Assembly (NCBI RefSeq): GCF_022662335.1 | Contig: NZ_JAKNQJ010000009.1 | Coordinates: 1-64,000, forward strand | Source of the DNA: Sphingomonas sp. CROZ-RG-20F-R02-07 | Lineage (GTDB): Bacteria; Pseudomonadota; Alphaproteobacteria; Sphingomonadales; Sphingomonadaceae | DNA: 64,000 nucleotides | Reading direction: 5' to 3' | Part shown: positions 22,894-31,663 of the stretch, in pieces | Numbering within the stretch: the first letter of the stretch is position 1 | Layout of the letters: each line of letters starts with the position of its first letter | Program-made: the position numbers and the translations under genes | The notes under the pieces: generated by a model | Databases searched by the model: none | What the model saw: the letters and a program-made list of their open reading frames with translations, nothing else | Told to the model about the DNA's origin: nothing

Positions 22894-24045
22894 ATGTCGG
22901 CTCCTTCCCTCGCCTCTACGCCAAGCCCGTCCACGCCCGGACGCACACCCTATGCTACGCCCCTGCCCGTCGCGCGGCCGTTCTTCGAGAACAAGAGCCG
23001 CGCCTTCTGGACGCTGCAGGCGGCGGGGTGGTCGGGCTATCTCGTGCTGCGCGGGGTCGCGTCGGTGTCGAACGGGCTGACGCTGGAGGCGATCGTCCCG
23101 ATCATCATCGAGGCGATCGTCGGCTATTGCATCACGCTGCTGCTCTCGACGCTCTATGGCTATTATCGCCAGCTCGCGCGGCTGCCGGGGATCGCGCTGA
23201 CGGTCGTCACGCTCGCCGCCGCGGTGGGGCTGTATGCGGTGCTCGACGCCTATGCCTTCTCGTTCCAGACGAACGTGCCGGGGATCACGCTCACCCGGCT
23301 GCTCGGCTCCACCTATGTCGCCTTCACCGTGCTCGCCGGCTGGTCCGCGCTCTATTTCGCGATCAATTTCTATCTGATCGTCGAATCGCAGATCGACCAG
23401 ATGCAGCATCTGGAGGTGCAGGCCTCGTCCGCGCAGCTCGCGATGCTGCGCTACCAGCTCAACCCGCATTTCCTGTTCAACACGCTGAACTCGATCTCGA
23501 CGCTGGTGCTGCTGAAACAGACCGAGCGCGCCAATGCGATGCTCAGCCGGCTGTCGTCGTTCCTGCGCTATACGCTGGCCAACGAGCCGACGGCGCATGT
23601 CACGATCGCGCAGGAGATGGAGACGCTGAAGCTCTATCTCGAGATCGAGAAGATGCGCTTCGAGGAGCGGCTGCGCCCCAAATTCGAGATCGATCCGGCC
23701 GCCGAGCGCGCGCGCCTGCCCTCGCTGCTGCTACAGCCGCTGGTCGAGAATGCGATCAAATATGCGGTCACGCCGCAGGAGGACGGCGCCGAGATCCGCG
23801 TCGCCGTTCAGTTGAACGGGGAACGCGTGCAGATCGGCGTATCCGATACCGGGCCGGGCTTGAACGGCGCGCGGCAAAGTCCGAGCCTTTCAACCGGCGT
23901 CGGCATTGCCAATATACGGGAGAGGCTGGCGCAGGCGTACGGACCCGATCACCGTTTCGAGATCCGTGCGATGCCCGCGGGCGGGTTCGGGGTGGAGATC
24001 GAGATCCCCTACCAGCTGGGTGAACCGAATAGAGAGAATGCATGA
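22894..24045 (+). CDS. LytS/YehU-type sensor histidine kinase
   Basis: 383 residues from ATG 22894 (AGGAA eight bases upstream). Four predicted membrane helices lie at about 45-160, without a large periplasmic domain. A His_kinase domain follows with the phosphoacceptor motif RYQLNPHFLFNTLNSI (His192), then an HATPase_c domain with LLLQPLVENAIKYAV (N box) and SDTGPGL (G1) and GVGIANIRERL. This is the typical layout of kinases paired with LytTR regulators. The stop overlaps the next start as ATGA. The signal sensed is unknown. Confidence 0.93.
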   Translation: MSAPSLASTPSPSTPGRTPYATPLPVARPFFENKSRAFWTLQAAGWSGYLVLRGVASVSNGLTLEAIVPIIIEAIVGYCITLLLSTLYGYYRQLARLPGIALTVVTLAAAVGLYAVLDAYAFSFQTNVPGITLTRLLGSTYVAFTVLAGWSALYFAINFYLIVESQIDQMQHLEVQASSAQLAMLRYQLNPHFLFNTLNSISTLVLLKQTERANAMLSRLSSFLRYTLANEPTAHVTIAQEMETLKLYLEIEKMRFEERLRPKFEIDPAAERARLPSLLLQPLVENAIKYAVTPQEDGAEIRVAVQLNGERVQIGVSDTGPGLNGARQSPSLSTGVGIANIRERLAQAYGPDHRFEIRAMPAGGFGVEIEIPYQLGEPNRENA

Positions 24046-24851
24046 CCATCCGCACCATCCTCGTCGACGACGAACCGCTCGCCATCCAGGGCCTAGAACT
24101 GCGCCTGGCGGCCTTCGACGATGTCGAGATCATCGACAAATGCCAGAACGGCCGCGAGGCGATCCGCAGCATCAAGACGCACAAGCCCGATCTCGTCTTT
24201 CTCGACATCCAGATGCCGGGCTTTGACGGCTTCTCGGTGGTGCAGGGGCTGATGGAGGTGGAGCCGCCGCTCTTCGTCTTCGTGACGGCATATGGCGATC
24301 ATGCGCTGAAGGCCTTCGAGGCGGATGCGCTCGACTATCTGATGAAGCCGGTGGACGAATCGCGACTGGCCGACACGATCGAACGGGTGCGGCAGCGGAT
24401 GTCCGAAAAGCGCGGCGTCGAGGATGCGGACAAATTGCGCGAGGTGCTGGCCGATGTGGCGCCCGATGCCGCGGCCGACATCGCCGATGGCGCGGGCGGT
24501 GGCGGCGAGCCCGCGGCGAACCGCTTCGAACGGCTCATCAACATCAAGGATCGCGGCCAGATCTTCCGCGTCGACGTCGACACGATCGAGCGGATCGACG
24601 CGGCGGGCGATTACATGTGCATCTATACCGGCGACAACACGCTGATCCTGCGCGAGACGATGAAGGATCTGGAAAAGCGGCTCGACCCGCGCCGCTTCCA
24701 GCGCATCCACCGTTCGACGATCGTCAATCTCGATCTGGTCAAGCAGGTGAAGCCGCACACCAATGGCGAATGCTTCCTGGTGCTCAATTCGGGCGCCAGC
24801 GTGAAGGTGTCGCGCAGCTATCGCGACGTGGTGGCGCGCTTCGTCCACTGA
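24042..24851 (+). CDS. LytTR family response regulator
   Basis: 269 residues. The receiver domain at 1-120 has the acidic pair VDDEP, phospho-acceptor Asp55 (LVFLDIQMPGFDG) and the conserved Lys (YLMKPVDE). A linker of Ala, Asp and Gly follows, then a LytTR DNA-binding domain (FERLINIKDRGQIFRVDVDTIERIDAAGDYMCIY, RFQRIHRSTIVN). It is the partner of the kinase immediately upstream, with coupled translation (4-nt overlap). Target genes are not evident from the sequence. Confidence 0.94.
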   Translation: MTIRTILVDDEPLAIQGLELRLAAFDDVEIIDKCQNGREAIRSIKTHKPDLVFLDIQMPGFDGFSVVQGLMEVEPPLFVFVTAYGDHALKAFEADALDYLMKPVDESRLADTIERVRQRMSEKRGVEDADKLREVLADVAPDAAADIADGAGGGGEPAANRFERLINIKDRGQIFRVDVDTIERIDAAGDYMCIYTGDNTLILRETMKDLEKRLDPRRFQRIHRSTIVNLDLVKQVKPHTNGECFLVLNSGASVKVSRSYRDVVARFVH

Positions 24852-24873
24852 CCGGCGGCATCGGGAGAATGGC

Positions 24874-25437
24874 ATGCGCGACCTGATCCTGAAGATGTCG
24901 ATGTCGCTCGACGGCTTCGTGAGCGACCCGGAGGGCGACAACCGCTGGATGTTCGGCGGCGATCCCGAGGCGAAGGCCTGGTCGATCGCGCATCTGTGGG
25001 AGGGCGGGCTGCACATCATGGGCAGCCGGACCTTCGCGGCGATGGCATCGCACTGGCCCGGCTCCACCGATCCGTTCGCGGCGCCGATGAACGCGGTGCC
25101 CAAGGCGGTGTTCACGCAGCACGGGGCGGCGGTGCTGCCCGCCCCCTGCACCGCCGGCGGCTGGGGCGACGCCTATGTGGCGAGCGGCGACCTTGGCGAG
25201 GAAATCGCCGCGCTGAAGGCGGAGGGCGGCAAGCCGATCATCGCGCATGGCGGCGTGCGCTTCGCGCGCGGCTTGTTGGCGGCGGGGCTGGTCGATCGGC
25301 TGGTGCTGATGGTGATCCCGGTGGCGCTGGGCCGGGGCCTGTCGGTCTTCGCCGATCTGGCCGCACCGCTGCCGCTCACCCTGATCCAGGCCCGGGCCTT
25401 TCCGGGCGGTGCGGTGGCGCATATCTATCGGGCGTGA
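24874..25437 (+). CDS. Dihydrofolate reductase family protein (RibD C-terminal fold)
   Basis: 187-residue protein of the RibD_C/DHFR-like superfamily: LILKMSMSLDGFVSDPEGDNRWMF at the start, MGSRTFAAMASHWP (NADPH-binding region) and ADRL-type MVIPVALGRGLSVF near the end. Such stand-alone proteins (YyaP/YwjB type) are probable NADPH-dependent reductases of unknown substrate; it is not the folA product. It follows the LytTR gene by 22 bp with a good GGGAGA ribosome binding site, so it may be co-transcribed. Confidence 0.85.
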   Translation: MRDLILKMSMSLDGFVSDPEGDNRWMFGGDPEAKAWSIAHLWEGGLHIMGSRTFAAMASHWPGSTDPFAAPMNAVPKAVFTQHGAAVLPAPCTAGGWGDAYVASGDLGEEIAALKAEGGKPIIAHGGVRFARGLLAAGLVDRLVLMVIPVALGRGLSVFADLAAPLPLTLIQARAFPGGAVAHIYRA

Positions 25438-25504
25438 TCGCGCCGCCGGAATCCGGCGCTCGCCTCCTCTCGCCGAACGATGCTGCATCTGCTAACGAGC
25501 GGCC

Positions 25505-27373
25505 ATGCTGAACCTGAACAACATCACGGTGCGCCTGGGCGGGCGCGTCATCCTCGACGGCGCCACCGCATCGCTGCCGCCGGGCAGCCGCGTCGGGCTG
25601 ATCGGCCGCAACGGCGCCGGCAAGTCGACGATGGTGCGCGTGATCGCCGGCCAGCTCGAGCCCGACGACGGCTCGGCGGACATGCCGCGCGGCGCCAAGA
25701 TCGGCTATATCGCGCAGGAGGCCCCGCACGGCCAAGCGACGCCGTTCGAGACCGTGCTGGCCGCCGATATCGAGCGCGCCGCACTGATGCTGGAAAGCGA
25801 GACGAGCGAGGATCCCGACCGGCTGGGCGACGTGTACGAGCGGCTGATCGCGATCGACGCCTATACCGCGCCCGCGCGGGCGGCGCAGATCCTGCTGGGC
25901 CTGGGCTTCGACGAGGAGATGCAGGCGCGGCCGCTCGACAGCTTTTCGGGCGGGTGGAAGATGCGCGTGGCGCTGGCCGCGCTGCTGTTCTCGCAGCCCG
26001 ACCTGCTGCTGCTCGACGAGCCGTCGAACCATCTCGATCTCGAGGCGGTGATGTGGCTCGAGGATTTCCTGAAAGGCTACAAGGCGACGATCGTGGTGGT
26101 CAGCCACGAGCGCGATTTCCTGAACAACGTGGTCGATCACATTCTCCACCTGCAGGGCGGCAAGATCACGCTCTATCCCGGCGGCTATGACGCGTTCGAG
26201 CGGCAGCGGGCGGAGCGTCTGGCGCAGATCGAGGCGGCGCGTGCCAATCAGGCGGTGCAGCGCGAGAAGCTGCAGGAATATATCGCCAAGAACAGCGCCC
26301 GCGCCTCGACCGCGAAACAGGCGCAGAGCCGGCAGAAGATGCTCGCCAAGATGCAGCCGATCGCGGAAAGCTATAACGATCCCACCCTCTCCTTCGGCTT
26401 TCCCAACCCGACCGAGCTGCGCCCGCCGCTCATCACGCTCGACATGGCGAGCGTGGGCTATGCGGACGTGCCGATCCTCAAGCGGCTGAACCTGCGGCTC
26501 GATCCGGACGACCGGATCGCGCTGCTGGGCCGCAACGGCAACGGCAAGACGACGCTCGCGCGGCTGCTGGCGGCGCAGCTCGCGCCGATGGACGGCCAGA
26601 TGGCATCGACCAACAAGATGAAGGTCGGCTATTTCACCCAGTATCAGGTCGAGGAGCTCGACCCGACGGACACGCCGATCGAGCATATGGCGCATCTGAT
26701 GAAGGGCGCCACGCCCGCCGCGGTGCGTGGGCAATTGGGGCGGTTCGGCTTTTCGGGCGACAAGGCCACGACCAAGGTGGGCAAGCTGTCGGGCGGCGAG
26801 CGCGCGCGGCTGGCACTCGCGCTCATCACCCGCGACGCGCCACACCTGCTGATCCTCGACGAGCCGACCAACCACCTCGACGTCGATGCGCGCGAGGCGC
26901 TGGTGCAGGCGCTCAACGCCTATTCGGGCGCCGTCGTGCTCGTCAGCCACGATCGCCACATGCTGGAGCTGACCGCCGACCGGCTCGTGCTGGTCGATGA
27001 CGGCACGGCGCGCGAATATGAGGGCAGCCTGGACGATTATATCGCGCTGGTGCTGAAGGGCGATTCGGCCAAGGGCGACGCGGCGTCGAAGGAAAGCCGC
27101 AAGGCCGACAAGAAGGCCGCCGCCGCCAGCCGCGAGAAGGATGCGGCGCTGCGCAAGACGGTGCGCGAACTGGAGGAGCAGACCGCCAAATTCACCAAGG
27201 AGCGCAACGCGATCGACCGGGCGATGTTCGATCCGGCGACCGCCGAGCCGCGGTTCGCGCGGCTGTCGATGGGCGAACTCGGCCAACGCCGCGCCGAGGT
27301 GAATGCCAAGCTGGAAGCGAGCGAGGCCAAATGGCTGGAGGCGAGCGAGAAGCTGGAGGGCGTGGCGGCGTAG
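25505..27373 (+). CDS. ABC-F family ATPase (YheS/Uup-like)
   Basis: Cytosolic ATPase with two ABC domains and no membrane segments, 622 residues. First domain: Walker A GRNGAGKST, signature FSGGW, Walker B LLLLDEPSNHLDLE. Linker of the ABC-F type at about 215-290 (RANQAVQREKLQEYIAKNSARAST). Second domain: GRNGNGKTT, LSGGERARL, LLILDEPTNHLDVD. C-terminal Lys/Glu-rich coiled coil from about 515. ABC-F proteins act on the ribosome to relieve stalling; the subgroup assignment is by general look. Confidence 0.92.
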   Translation: MLNLNNITVRLGGRVILDGATASLPPGSRVGLIGRNGAGKSTMVRVIAGQLEPDDGSADMPRGAKIGYIAQEAPHGQATPFETVLAADIERAALMLESETSEDPDRLGDVYERLIAIDAYTAPARAAQILLGLGFDEEMQARPLDSFSGGWKMRVALAALLFSQPDLLLLDEPSNHLDLEAVMWLEDFLKGYKATIVVVSHERDFLNNVVDHILHLQGGKITLYPGGYDAFERQRAERLAQIEAARANQAVQREKLQEYIAKNSARASTAKQAQSRQKMLAKMQPIAESYNDPTLSFGFPNPTELRPPLITLDMASVGYADVPILKRLNLRLDPDDRIALLGRNGNGKTTLARLLAAQLAPMDGQMASTNKMKVGYFTQYQVEELDPTDTPIEHMAHLMKGATPAAVRGQLGRFGFSGDKATTKVGKLSGGERARLALALITRDAPHLLILDEPTNHLDVDAREALVQALNAYSGAVVLVSHDRHMLELTADRLVLVDDGTAREYEGSLDDYIALVLKGDSAKGDAASKESRKADKKAAAASREKDAALRKTVRELEEQTAKFTKERNAIDRAMFDPATAEPRFARLSMGELGQRRAEVNAKLEASEAKWLEASEKLEGVAA

Positions 27374-27405
27374 AGCGGGCTGGCATCAGATTGACCGGAT
27401 CACCA

Positions 27406-27499
27406 GATCCGTTCGTGCTGAGCCTGTCGAAGCACGCGCTCCGGGGTCGTGCCGTCGCATCCTGAACAGGCACGTCGACATGTTCGGTGCGAACGGATC
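27406..27499. repeat. REP-like inverted repeat, family B copy 2
   Basis: Left arm from GATCCGTTCGTGCTGAGCC (27406-27436) and right arm ending GTGCGAACGGATC (27471-27499) are imperfect inverted copies; the left arm matches the element at 15815-15902. It sits in the gap between the convergent ABC-F and DUF3297 genes, where it may act as a transcript-end structure. Confidence 0.75.
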
Positions 27500-27547
27500 A
27501 AGGTACCGCCAGCAAACTCCAGCCTCCCGCCGCCCGGGCGGGAGCGG

Positions 27548-27844
27548 TCAGGCCTCGTCGATCACGTCCTGCGGGCCCGTGCCGCCGGCGGCGGCCCGTT
27601 CGAACCAGGCCTCGACCTCGCCGGACAGCTTCAGCGTCAGCGGATTGCCGTGGCGATCGACCTTCTTGCCGAGCGCGACGCGGATCCAGCCTTCGGAGAT
27701 CGAATATTCCTCGACGTCGTGGCGCTCCTGCCCCTTGAAGCGGATGCCGATGCCGCGTTCGAGCAGCGGCTGATCGAAATGCGGGCTGCGCGGATTGATC
27801 GACAGGCGATCGGGGGGCGTGTCGGTGGAGGGCGTATCGGTCAT
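27548..27844 (-). CDS. DUF3297 family protein
   Basis: 98-residue cytosolic protein whose body (DRLSINPRSPHFDQPLLERGIGIRFKGQERHDVEEY, then SEGWIRVALGKKVDRHGNPLTLKL) is the full DUF3297 family pattern. No enzymatic function is established for the family. It is preceded by the terminator of the upstream minus-strand gene, so it must have its own promoter. Confidence 0.88.
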   Translation of the reverse strand: MTDTPSTDTPPDRLSINPRSPHFDQPLLERGIGIRFKGQERHDVEEYSISEGWIRVALGKKVDRHGNPLTLKLSGEVEAWFERAAAGGTGPQDVIDEA

Positions 27845-27881
27845 GCCGCGCGCTTAGCCGCCAACATCGCCCGCACGCCAC

Positions 27882-27915
27882 AAAAAAGCGGCGCGGGGAT
27901 CGCTCCCCGCGCCGC
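27882..27915 (-). terminator. Strong intrinsic terminator, minus strand
   Basis: Perfect 12-bp stem (27888-27899 with 27904-27915, loop TCGC on the plus strand). On the minus strand it is followed by six Ts (27887-27882). It ends the transcript of the Gly/Tyr-rich secreted protein gene. Confidence 0.93.
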
Positions 27916-27932
27916 CTTCGTCAGACCCTGGG

Positions 27933-28325
27933 TCAGTTGCAGACCCGAACCGGCACGTTGCGGCCGTAATACGGGTCCCAACGCCACTGGCGCCAGCAAT
28001 GCGGGGCGTAATAGCCGTTATAGCCCTCATAGCCGTTGTAATAGGCCCGTGGCGGGGGCGGGGGCGCATCATAATAGCCACCGCCATAATAGCCGCCACC
28101 ATAGTATCCGCGATTATGGTCGCTTGCGATCGCCGCACCGACACCCAGGCCGAGAATGCCGCCGAGCACCGCCGCACCGCCGGCACCGATCCCGCCGCGA
28201 TGATAGCCACCATGGTATCCGCCGCGATAACCGCCCCAGCGCTGTGCCTCGGCCGGCGCGGTTGCCGTGAGGGCGGTCGCGGCCAGCGCGATGCCCAATC
28301 CTGCCTTCTTCAGAAACGCGTTCAT
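27933..28325 (-). CDS. Secreted Gly/Tyr-rich protein
   Basis: 130 residues with a clear signal peptide (FLKKAGLGIALAATALTATAPAEA), a basic Gly/Tyr/His-rich stretch, a hydrophobic Gly/Ala segment (AAVLGGILGLGVGAAIAS) resembling a glycine-zipper membrane segment, YYGGGYY repeats, a Pro cluster, and a C-terminus with two Cys (HCWRQWRW and RVCN). Proteins of this make-up are common in sphingomonads and annotated only as hypothetical; envelope location is inferred. A textbook AGGAGG lies six bases before the ATG. Confidence 0.8.
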   Translation of the reverse strand: MNAFLKKAGLGIALAATALTATAPAEAQRWGGYRGGYHGGYHRGGIGAGGAAVLGGILGLGVGAAIASDHNRGYYGGGYYGGGYYDAPPPPPRAYYNGYEGYNGYYAPHCWRQWRWDPYYGRNVPVRVCN

Positions 28326-28459
28326 CTGAAACCTCCTGTAGCGACACGCCCGGTCCGCATGTTCGTTTCAACGCACCAAGTGCGACCGTGTTTCAGGAGA
28401 TAGCCGAGTCGCTCTGAACCGAAGCGGAATGCGCCGTTAAGATGAGGTTTAGGTACCGA

Positions 28460-28732
28460 TCAGCGCGTGTGGTGATAGCGGCATTGCGCGATCTCGATCT
28501 GCTGATCGTCGCCCCTGCCTGTCATCCGGTAGACGAGGCGATGCTCCTCGGTGATGCGGCGCGACCACCATCCGTTCAGCTTTTCGCGAAGCGGCTCGGG
28601 TTTGCCGATGCCGCGGAACGGCGATCGCATCATGTCGGCAATCAGCGCGTTCAGCCGATCATGGATGGGCGGATCATTGGCCTGCCAATGCAGGTAATCC
28701 GCCCATCCCCGCGACGCGAAAACCAGCTTCAT
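28460..28732 (-). CDS. yoeB: Txe/YoeB family toxin
   Basis: Ribosome-dependent mRNA endonuclease of the RelE superfamily. 90 residues from ATG 28732; it aligns by eye with E. coli YoeB along its length (SWDDYLYW-like WADYLHWQ, GKPEPLREKLNGWWSRRITEEHRLVY, CRYHH), including the catalytic Glu, Arg and His positions. The start overlaps the antitoxin stop by 4 nt. Together with the upstream gene it is a YefM-YoeB module. Confidence 0.95.
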   Translation of the reverse strand: MKLVFASRGWADYLHWQANDPPIHDRLNALIADMMRSPFRGIGKPEPLREKLNGWWSRRITEEHRLVYRMTGRGDDQQIEIAQCRYHHTR

Positions 28733-29004
28733 GCGCGCTTGTAGGATTGCGCCTGCTCGTCCCACACGACCGCCAGGCCTCCGCCGCGATCCAGTTCGGC
28801 AACGGCCCCATCGAGCCGTTCGGCATTTGCCGGGCTGGAGCGGAGGTACAGCGTCTCCAGCATCGCATCACATTCGCGCTGCGCGAGCATCACGACGGGC
28901 TCGCTGCCCTGTCGTGTGATGAGGATCGCGTCACGATCGTCGTTCGCGCGGTCCATGTAATGGGCCAGGCGCTTGCGCAGATCGGTATAGCCGACATGGA
29001 TCAT
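28729..29004 (-). CDS. yefM: YefM/Phd family antitoxin
   Basis: 91-residue antitoxin: N-terminal Phd/YefM DNA-binding fold (VGYTDLRKRLAHYMDRANDDRDAILITRQG, VVMLAQRECDAMLET) and the YefM toxin-binding segment YLRSSPANAERLDGAVAEL. It neutralises YoeB and represses its own operon. Its start codon lies inside a 34-bp perfect palindrome (28998-29031) that should be the operator. Confidence 0.94.
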   Translation of the reverse strand: MIHVGYTDLRKRLAHYMDRANDDRDAILITRQGSEPVVMLAQRECDAMLETLYLRSSPANAERLDGAVAELDRGGGLAVVWDEQAQSYKRA

Positions 29005-29031
29005 GCGTACGTCATGACGTACGCATGATCC
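28998..29031. promoter_or_regulatory. Operator palindrome of the yefM-yoeB operon
   Basis: A perfect 34-bp palindrome overlaps the yefM start codon (29002-29004). Inside it are two CGTACG hexamers (29006-29011 and 29018-29023) with centres 12 bp apart. YefM-YoeB of E. coli binds two TGTACA hexamers with the same 12-bp centre spacing, so this is very probably the autoregulatory site. Confidence 0.85.
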
Positions 29032-29041
29032 GGAGATAATG

Positions 29042-30886
29042 TCAGGCGGTGACCTTGGCGCGGCTGGCCTTCTTGCGCTCGTTGGCGTCCAGGTGGCTCT
29101 TGCGCAGCCGGATCGACTTGGGCGTCACCTCGACCATCTCGTCGTCGTCGATATAGGCGATCGCCTGCTCCAGCGTGGCGCGCTTGGGCGGGGTCAGGCG
29201 GACCTGGTCGTCCTTGCCGCCGCTCGCGCGGAAGTTGGTCAGCGCCTTGGTCTTCATCGGGTTGACTTCGAGATCGTCGGGCTTGGCGTTCTCGCCGACG
29301 ATCATGCCCTCGTACAGCGCTTCGCCATGGCCAACGAACAGGATGCCGCGCTCCTCGAGCGGACCGAGCGCATAGCTGTTCGCCTCACCCGCACCGTTCG
29401 AGATCAGCACGCCGTTCTTGCGGCCCTCGATCTTGCCCTTGTGGGGGCCGTATTTCTCGAACAGCCGGTTCATGATGCCGGTGCCGCGCGTATCGGACAG
29501 GAATTCGCCGTGATAGCCGATCATGCCGCGGCTGGGCGCGGAGAAGGTGATGCGCGTCTTGCCGCCCGTGGAGGGGCGCATGTCGGTCATCTCGGCTTTG
29601 CGCAGGTTCATCTTCTCGACCACCGTGCCCGAATATTCGTCGTCCACGTCGATGATGACGGTTTCGTAAGGCTCGGTCTTGTTGCCGTTCTCGTCCTGGG
29701 CGAACAGCACGCGCGGGCGGCTGATGCCGAGTTCGAAGCCCTCGCGGCGCATCGTCTCGATCAGCACGCCGAGCTGCAGCTCGCCGCGGCCGGCGACTTC
29801 GTAGCTGTCGCGATCGGCGGCTTCGGTCACCTTCACGGCGACGTTCGATTCGGCTTCGCGGAACAGCCGGTCGCGGATCATGCGGCTCGTCACCTTGCTG
29901 CCTTCGCGGCCGGCCATCGGCGAATCGTTGACCGCAAAGCGCATCGACAGCGTGGGGGGATCGATCGGCTGCGCGTGCAGCGGCTCGGTGACGGTGATGT
30001 CGGCGATCGTGTTGGCCACGGTGGCGATCGACAGCCCGGCGAGGCTGATGATGTCGCCCGCCTTGGCCTCCTCGACCGGCACGCGGTCGAGGCCGTGGAA
30101 CGACAGGATCTTCGACGCGCGGCCCGTCTCGACGATCTTGCCGTCGTTATCGAGCGCGTGGATCGCCTGGTTGAGCTTGACCGAGCCTGAATTGACGCGG
30201 CCCGTCAGGATGCGGCCAAGGAACGGATCGCGATCGAGCAGCGTGACGAGGAAGGTGAATGGCACGTCCTCCACTTCCACCGCGGGTGCGGGCACATGGC
30301 TGACGATCGTCTCGAACATCGGGATCAGCGTGCCCTCGCGCGCGTCCATGTCGGTCGAGGCATAGCCGTTGCGGCCCGAGGCGTAGAGCACGGGGAAATC
30401 GAGCTGCTCGTCGTTCGCGTCGAGCGACACGAACAGGTCGAACACCTCGTCGAGCACCTCCTGGATGCGCGCATCGGGGCGGTCGACCTTGTTGACGACG
30501 ACGATCGGCTTCAGGCCCAGCGCCAGCGCCTTGCCGGTGACGAACTTGGTCTGCGGCATCGCGCCTTCCGACGAATCGACCAGCAGGACGACGCCGTCGA
30601 CCATGCTGAGGATACGTTCCACCTCGCCGCCGAAATCGGCGTGGCCGGGCGTGTCGACGATGTTGATGCGGATGCTTTCGCTGGCGCCCGGCGGCGTCCA
30701 GTCGACCGAGGTGGGCTTTGCGAGAATGGTGATCCCGCGCTCCTTTTCGAGATCGTTCGAATCCATCGCGCGCTCTTCGACGCGCTGGTTGTCGCGGAAC
30801 GTGCCCGACTGGCGGAAGAGCTGATCGACGAGCGTGGTCTTGCCGTGATCGACGTGCGCGATGATGGCCACATTGCGGAGGCTCAT
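29042..30886 (-). CDS. typA: Ribosome-associated translational GTPase TypA/BipA
   Basis: 614-residue translational GTPase that aids large-subunit assembly and stress adaptation. G1 AHVDHGKTT at residues 10-18, switch I ERGITILAK, G3 DTPGHADFGGEV, G4 NKVDRPDA; EF-G-like domains II, III and V and the BipA-specific C-terminal domain follow (ALTNFRASGGKDDQVRLTPP). AGGAA precedes the ATG. It lies between two toxin-antitoxin modules on the same strand. Confidence 0.97.
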   Translation of the reverse strand: MSLRNVAIIAHVDHGKTTLVDQLFRQSGTFRDNQRVEERAMDSNDLEKERGITILAKPTSVDWTPPGASESIRINIVDTPGHADFGGEVERILSMVDGVVLLVDSSEGAMPQTKFVTGKALALGLKPIVVVNKVDRPDARIQEVLDEVFDLFVSLDANDEQLDFPVLYASGRNGYASTDMDAREGTLIPMFETIVSHVPAPAVEVEDVPFTFLVTLLDRDPFLGRILTGRVNSGSVKLNQAIHALDNDGKIVETGRASKILSFHGLDRVPVEEAKAGDIISLAGLSIATVANTIADITVTEPLHAQPIDPPTLSMRFAVNDSPMAGREGSKVTSRMIRDRLFREAESNVAVKVTEAADRDSYEVAGRGELQLGVLIETMRREGFELGISRPRVLFAQDENGNKTEPYETVIIDVDDEYSGTVVEKMNLRKAEMTDMRPSTGGKTRITFSAPSRGMIGYHGEFLSDTRGTGIMNRLFEKYGPHKGKIEGRKNGVLISNGAGEANSYALGPLEERGILFVGHGEALYEGMIVGENAKPDDLEVNPMKTKALTNFRASGGKDDQVRLTPPKRATLEQAIAYIDDDEMVEVTPKSIRLRKSHLDANERKKASRAKVTA

Positions 30887-30959
30887 GAAAATTCCTGATT
30901 ATCGTGAAGGAGCGTTGCGCGCGCCCATAGCGCAAATGGTGCGTTGCGGGAAGGGTGGC

Positions 30960-31250
30960 TTATGCGATGGGGATATCCGCGACGTCGCGCGCACCGTGCA
31001 GGAGCCGCACCAGCTCCATCCCGCCATCGATCGGCCGGTAGTAAAGCACGTAATTGCCGACCGTGAAGCTGCGCAGCCCGTTGCCAAGCTCGGGCCGTTC
31101 GCGGCCGAGCCGCGGATTGGCGGCCAAGAGCCGGAGTTTGGCATCGATCCGCTCGAGCAATGCGTCCGCGAACGCTTCGCTGTCGGTCGCGACGTAGCGC
31201 CAGATGCCGATCGCGTCCGAACGCGCGAGCGGAGACCGAACGGCGCGCAC
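30960..31250 (-). CDS. ParE/RelE family toxin
   Basis: 96 residues from a GTG at 31250. The sequence SPLARSDAIGIWRYVATDSEAFADALLERIDAKLRLLAANPRLGRERPEL is the ParE pattern (two N-terminal helices), followed by SFTVGNYVLYYRPIDGGMELVRLLHGARD as in the ParE/RelE beta-sheet. It starts 3 bp after the antitoxin stop. ParE proteins act on gyrase and RelE proteins on ribosome-bound mRNA; the sequence favours ParE. Confidence 0.92.
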   Translation of the reverse strand: MRAVRSPLARSDAIGIWRYVATDSEAFADALLERIDAKLRLLAANPRLGRERPELGNGLRSFTVGNYVLYYRPIDGGMELVRLLHGARDVADIPIA

Positions 31251-31253
31251 CGA

Positions 31254-31532
31254 TCAGGCCGAGCGCGAGGCCGCCTTGATTTCGTTCACGTCCCAGTCCG
31301 CCGCCGGCCCGCTCTCCAGCCCTTCGGTGATCGCCTCGCGCAGGCGTTCGATCCTGTGGGCGGCGGCATCGGCGGGGGCGTGAACCGGCTCGTCGGAACC
31401 GATCGGCTCGAGCACGACCGCGCCGTCGGCGCGGCGATAGATCCGCACCTCGTCGGCCAGAAATCGATACGCCTTGGGTAGGCGGACGGCCTGGCTGCGG
31501 CCGGTCCAGAAGATCTTGGCCGTGTCGTTCAC
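31254..31532 (-). CDS. AbrB-type antitoxin paired with a ParE toxin
   Basis: 92 residues from GTG 31532, preceded by AAGGAG at good spacing; an ATG at 31580 adds residues unlike the family. The N-terminal half (NDTAKIFWTGRSQAVRLPKAYRF, VRIYRRADGAVVLEPI) is the SpoVT-AbrB fold of VapB antitoxins. The C-terminus (RLREAITEGLESGPAADWDVNEIKA) instead resembles the toxin-binding tail of ParD. So the DNA-binding part is VapB-like while the partner is ParE. Confidence 0.85.
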   Translation of the reverse strand: MNDTAKIFWTGRSQAVRLPKAYRFLADEVRIYRRADGAVVLEPIGSDEPVHAPADAAAHRIERLREAITEGLESGPAADWDVNEIKAASRSA

Positions 31533-31663
31533 CGCACGGGCTCCTTGATAGCTATCGCGGATATATACCATTGCCGCCACTGGACAAGCGTATTATCGTA
31601 ACAACACACTTGTGGGCGGCGGCTTTCATCGCCAGACTCGTGGACGAACATGGAGCGACGACG

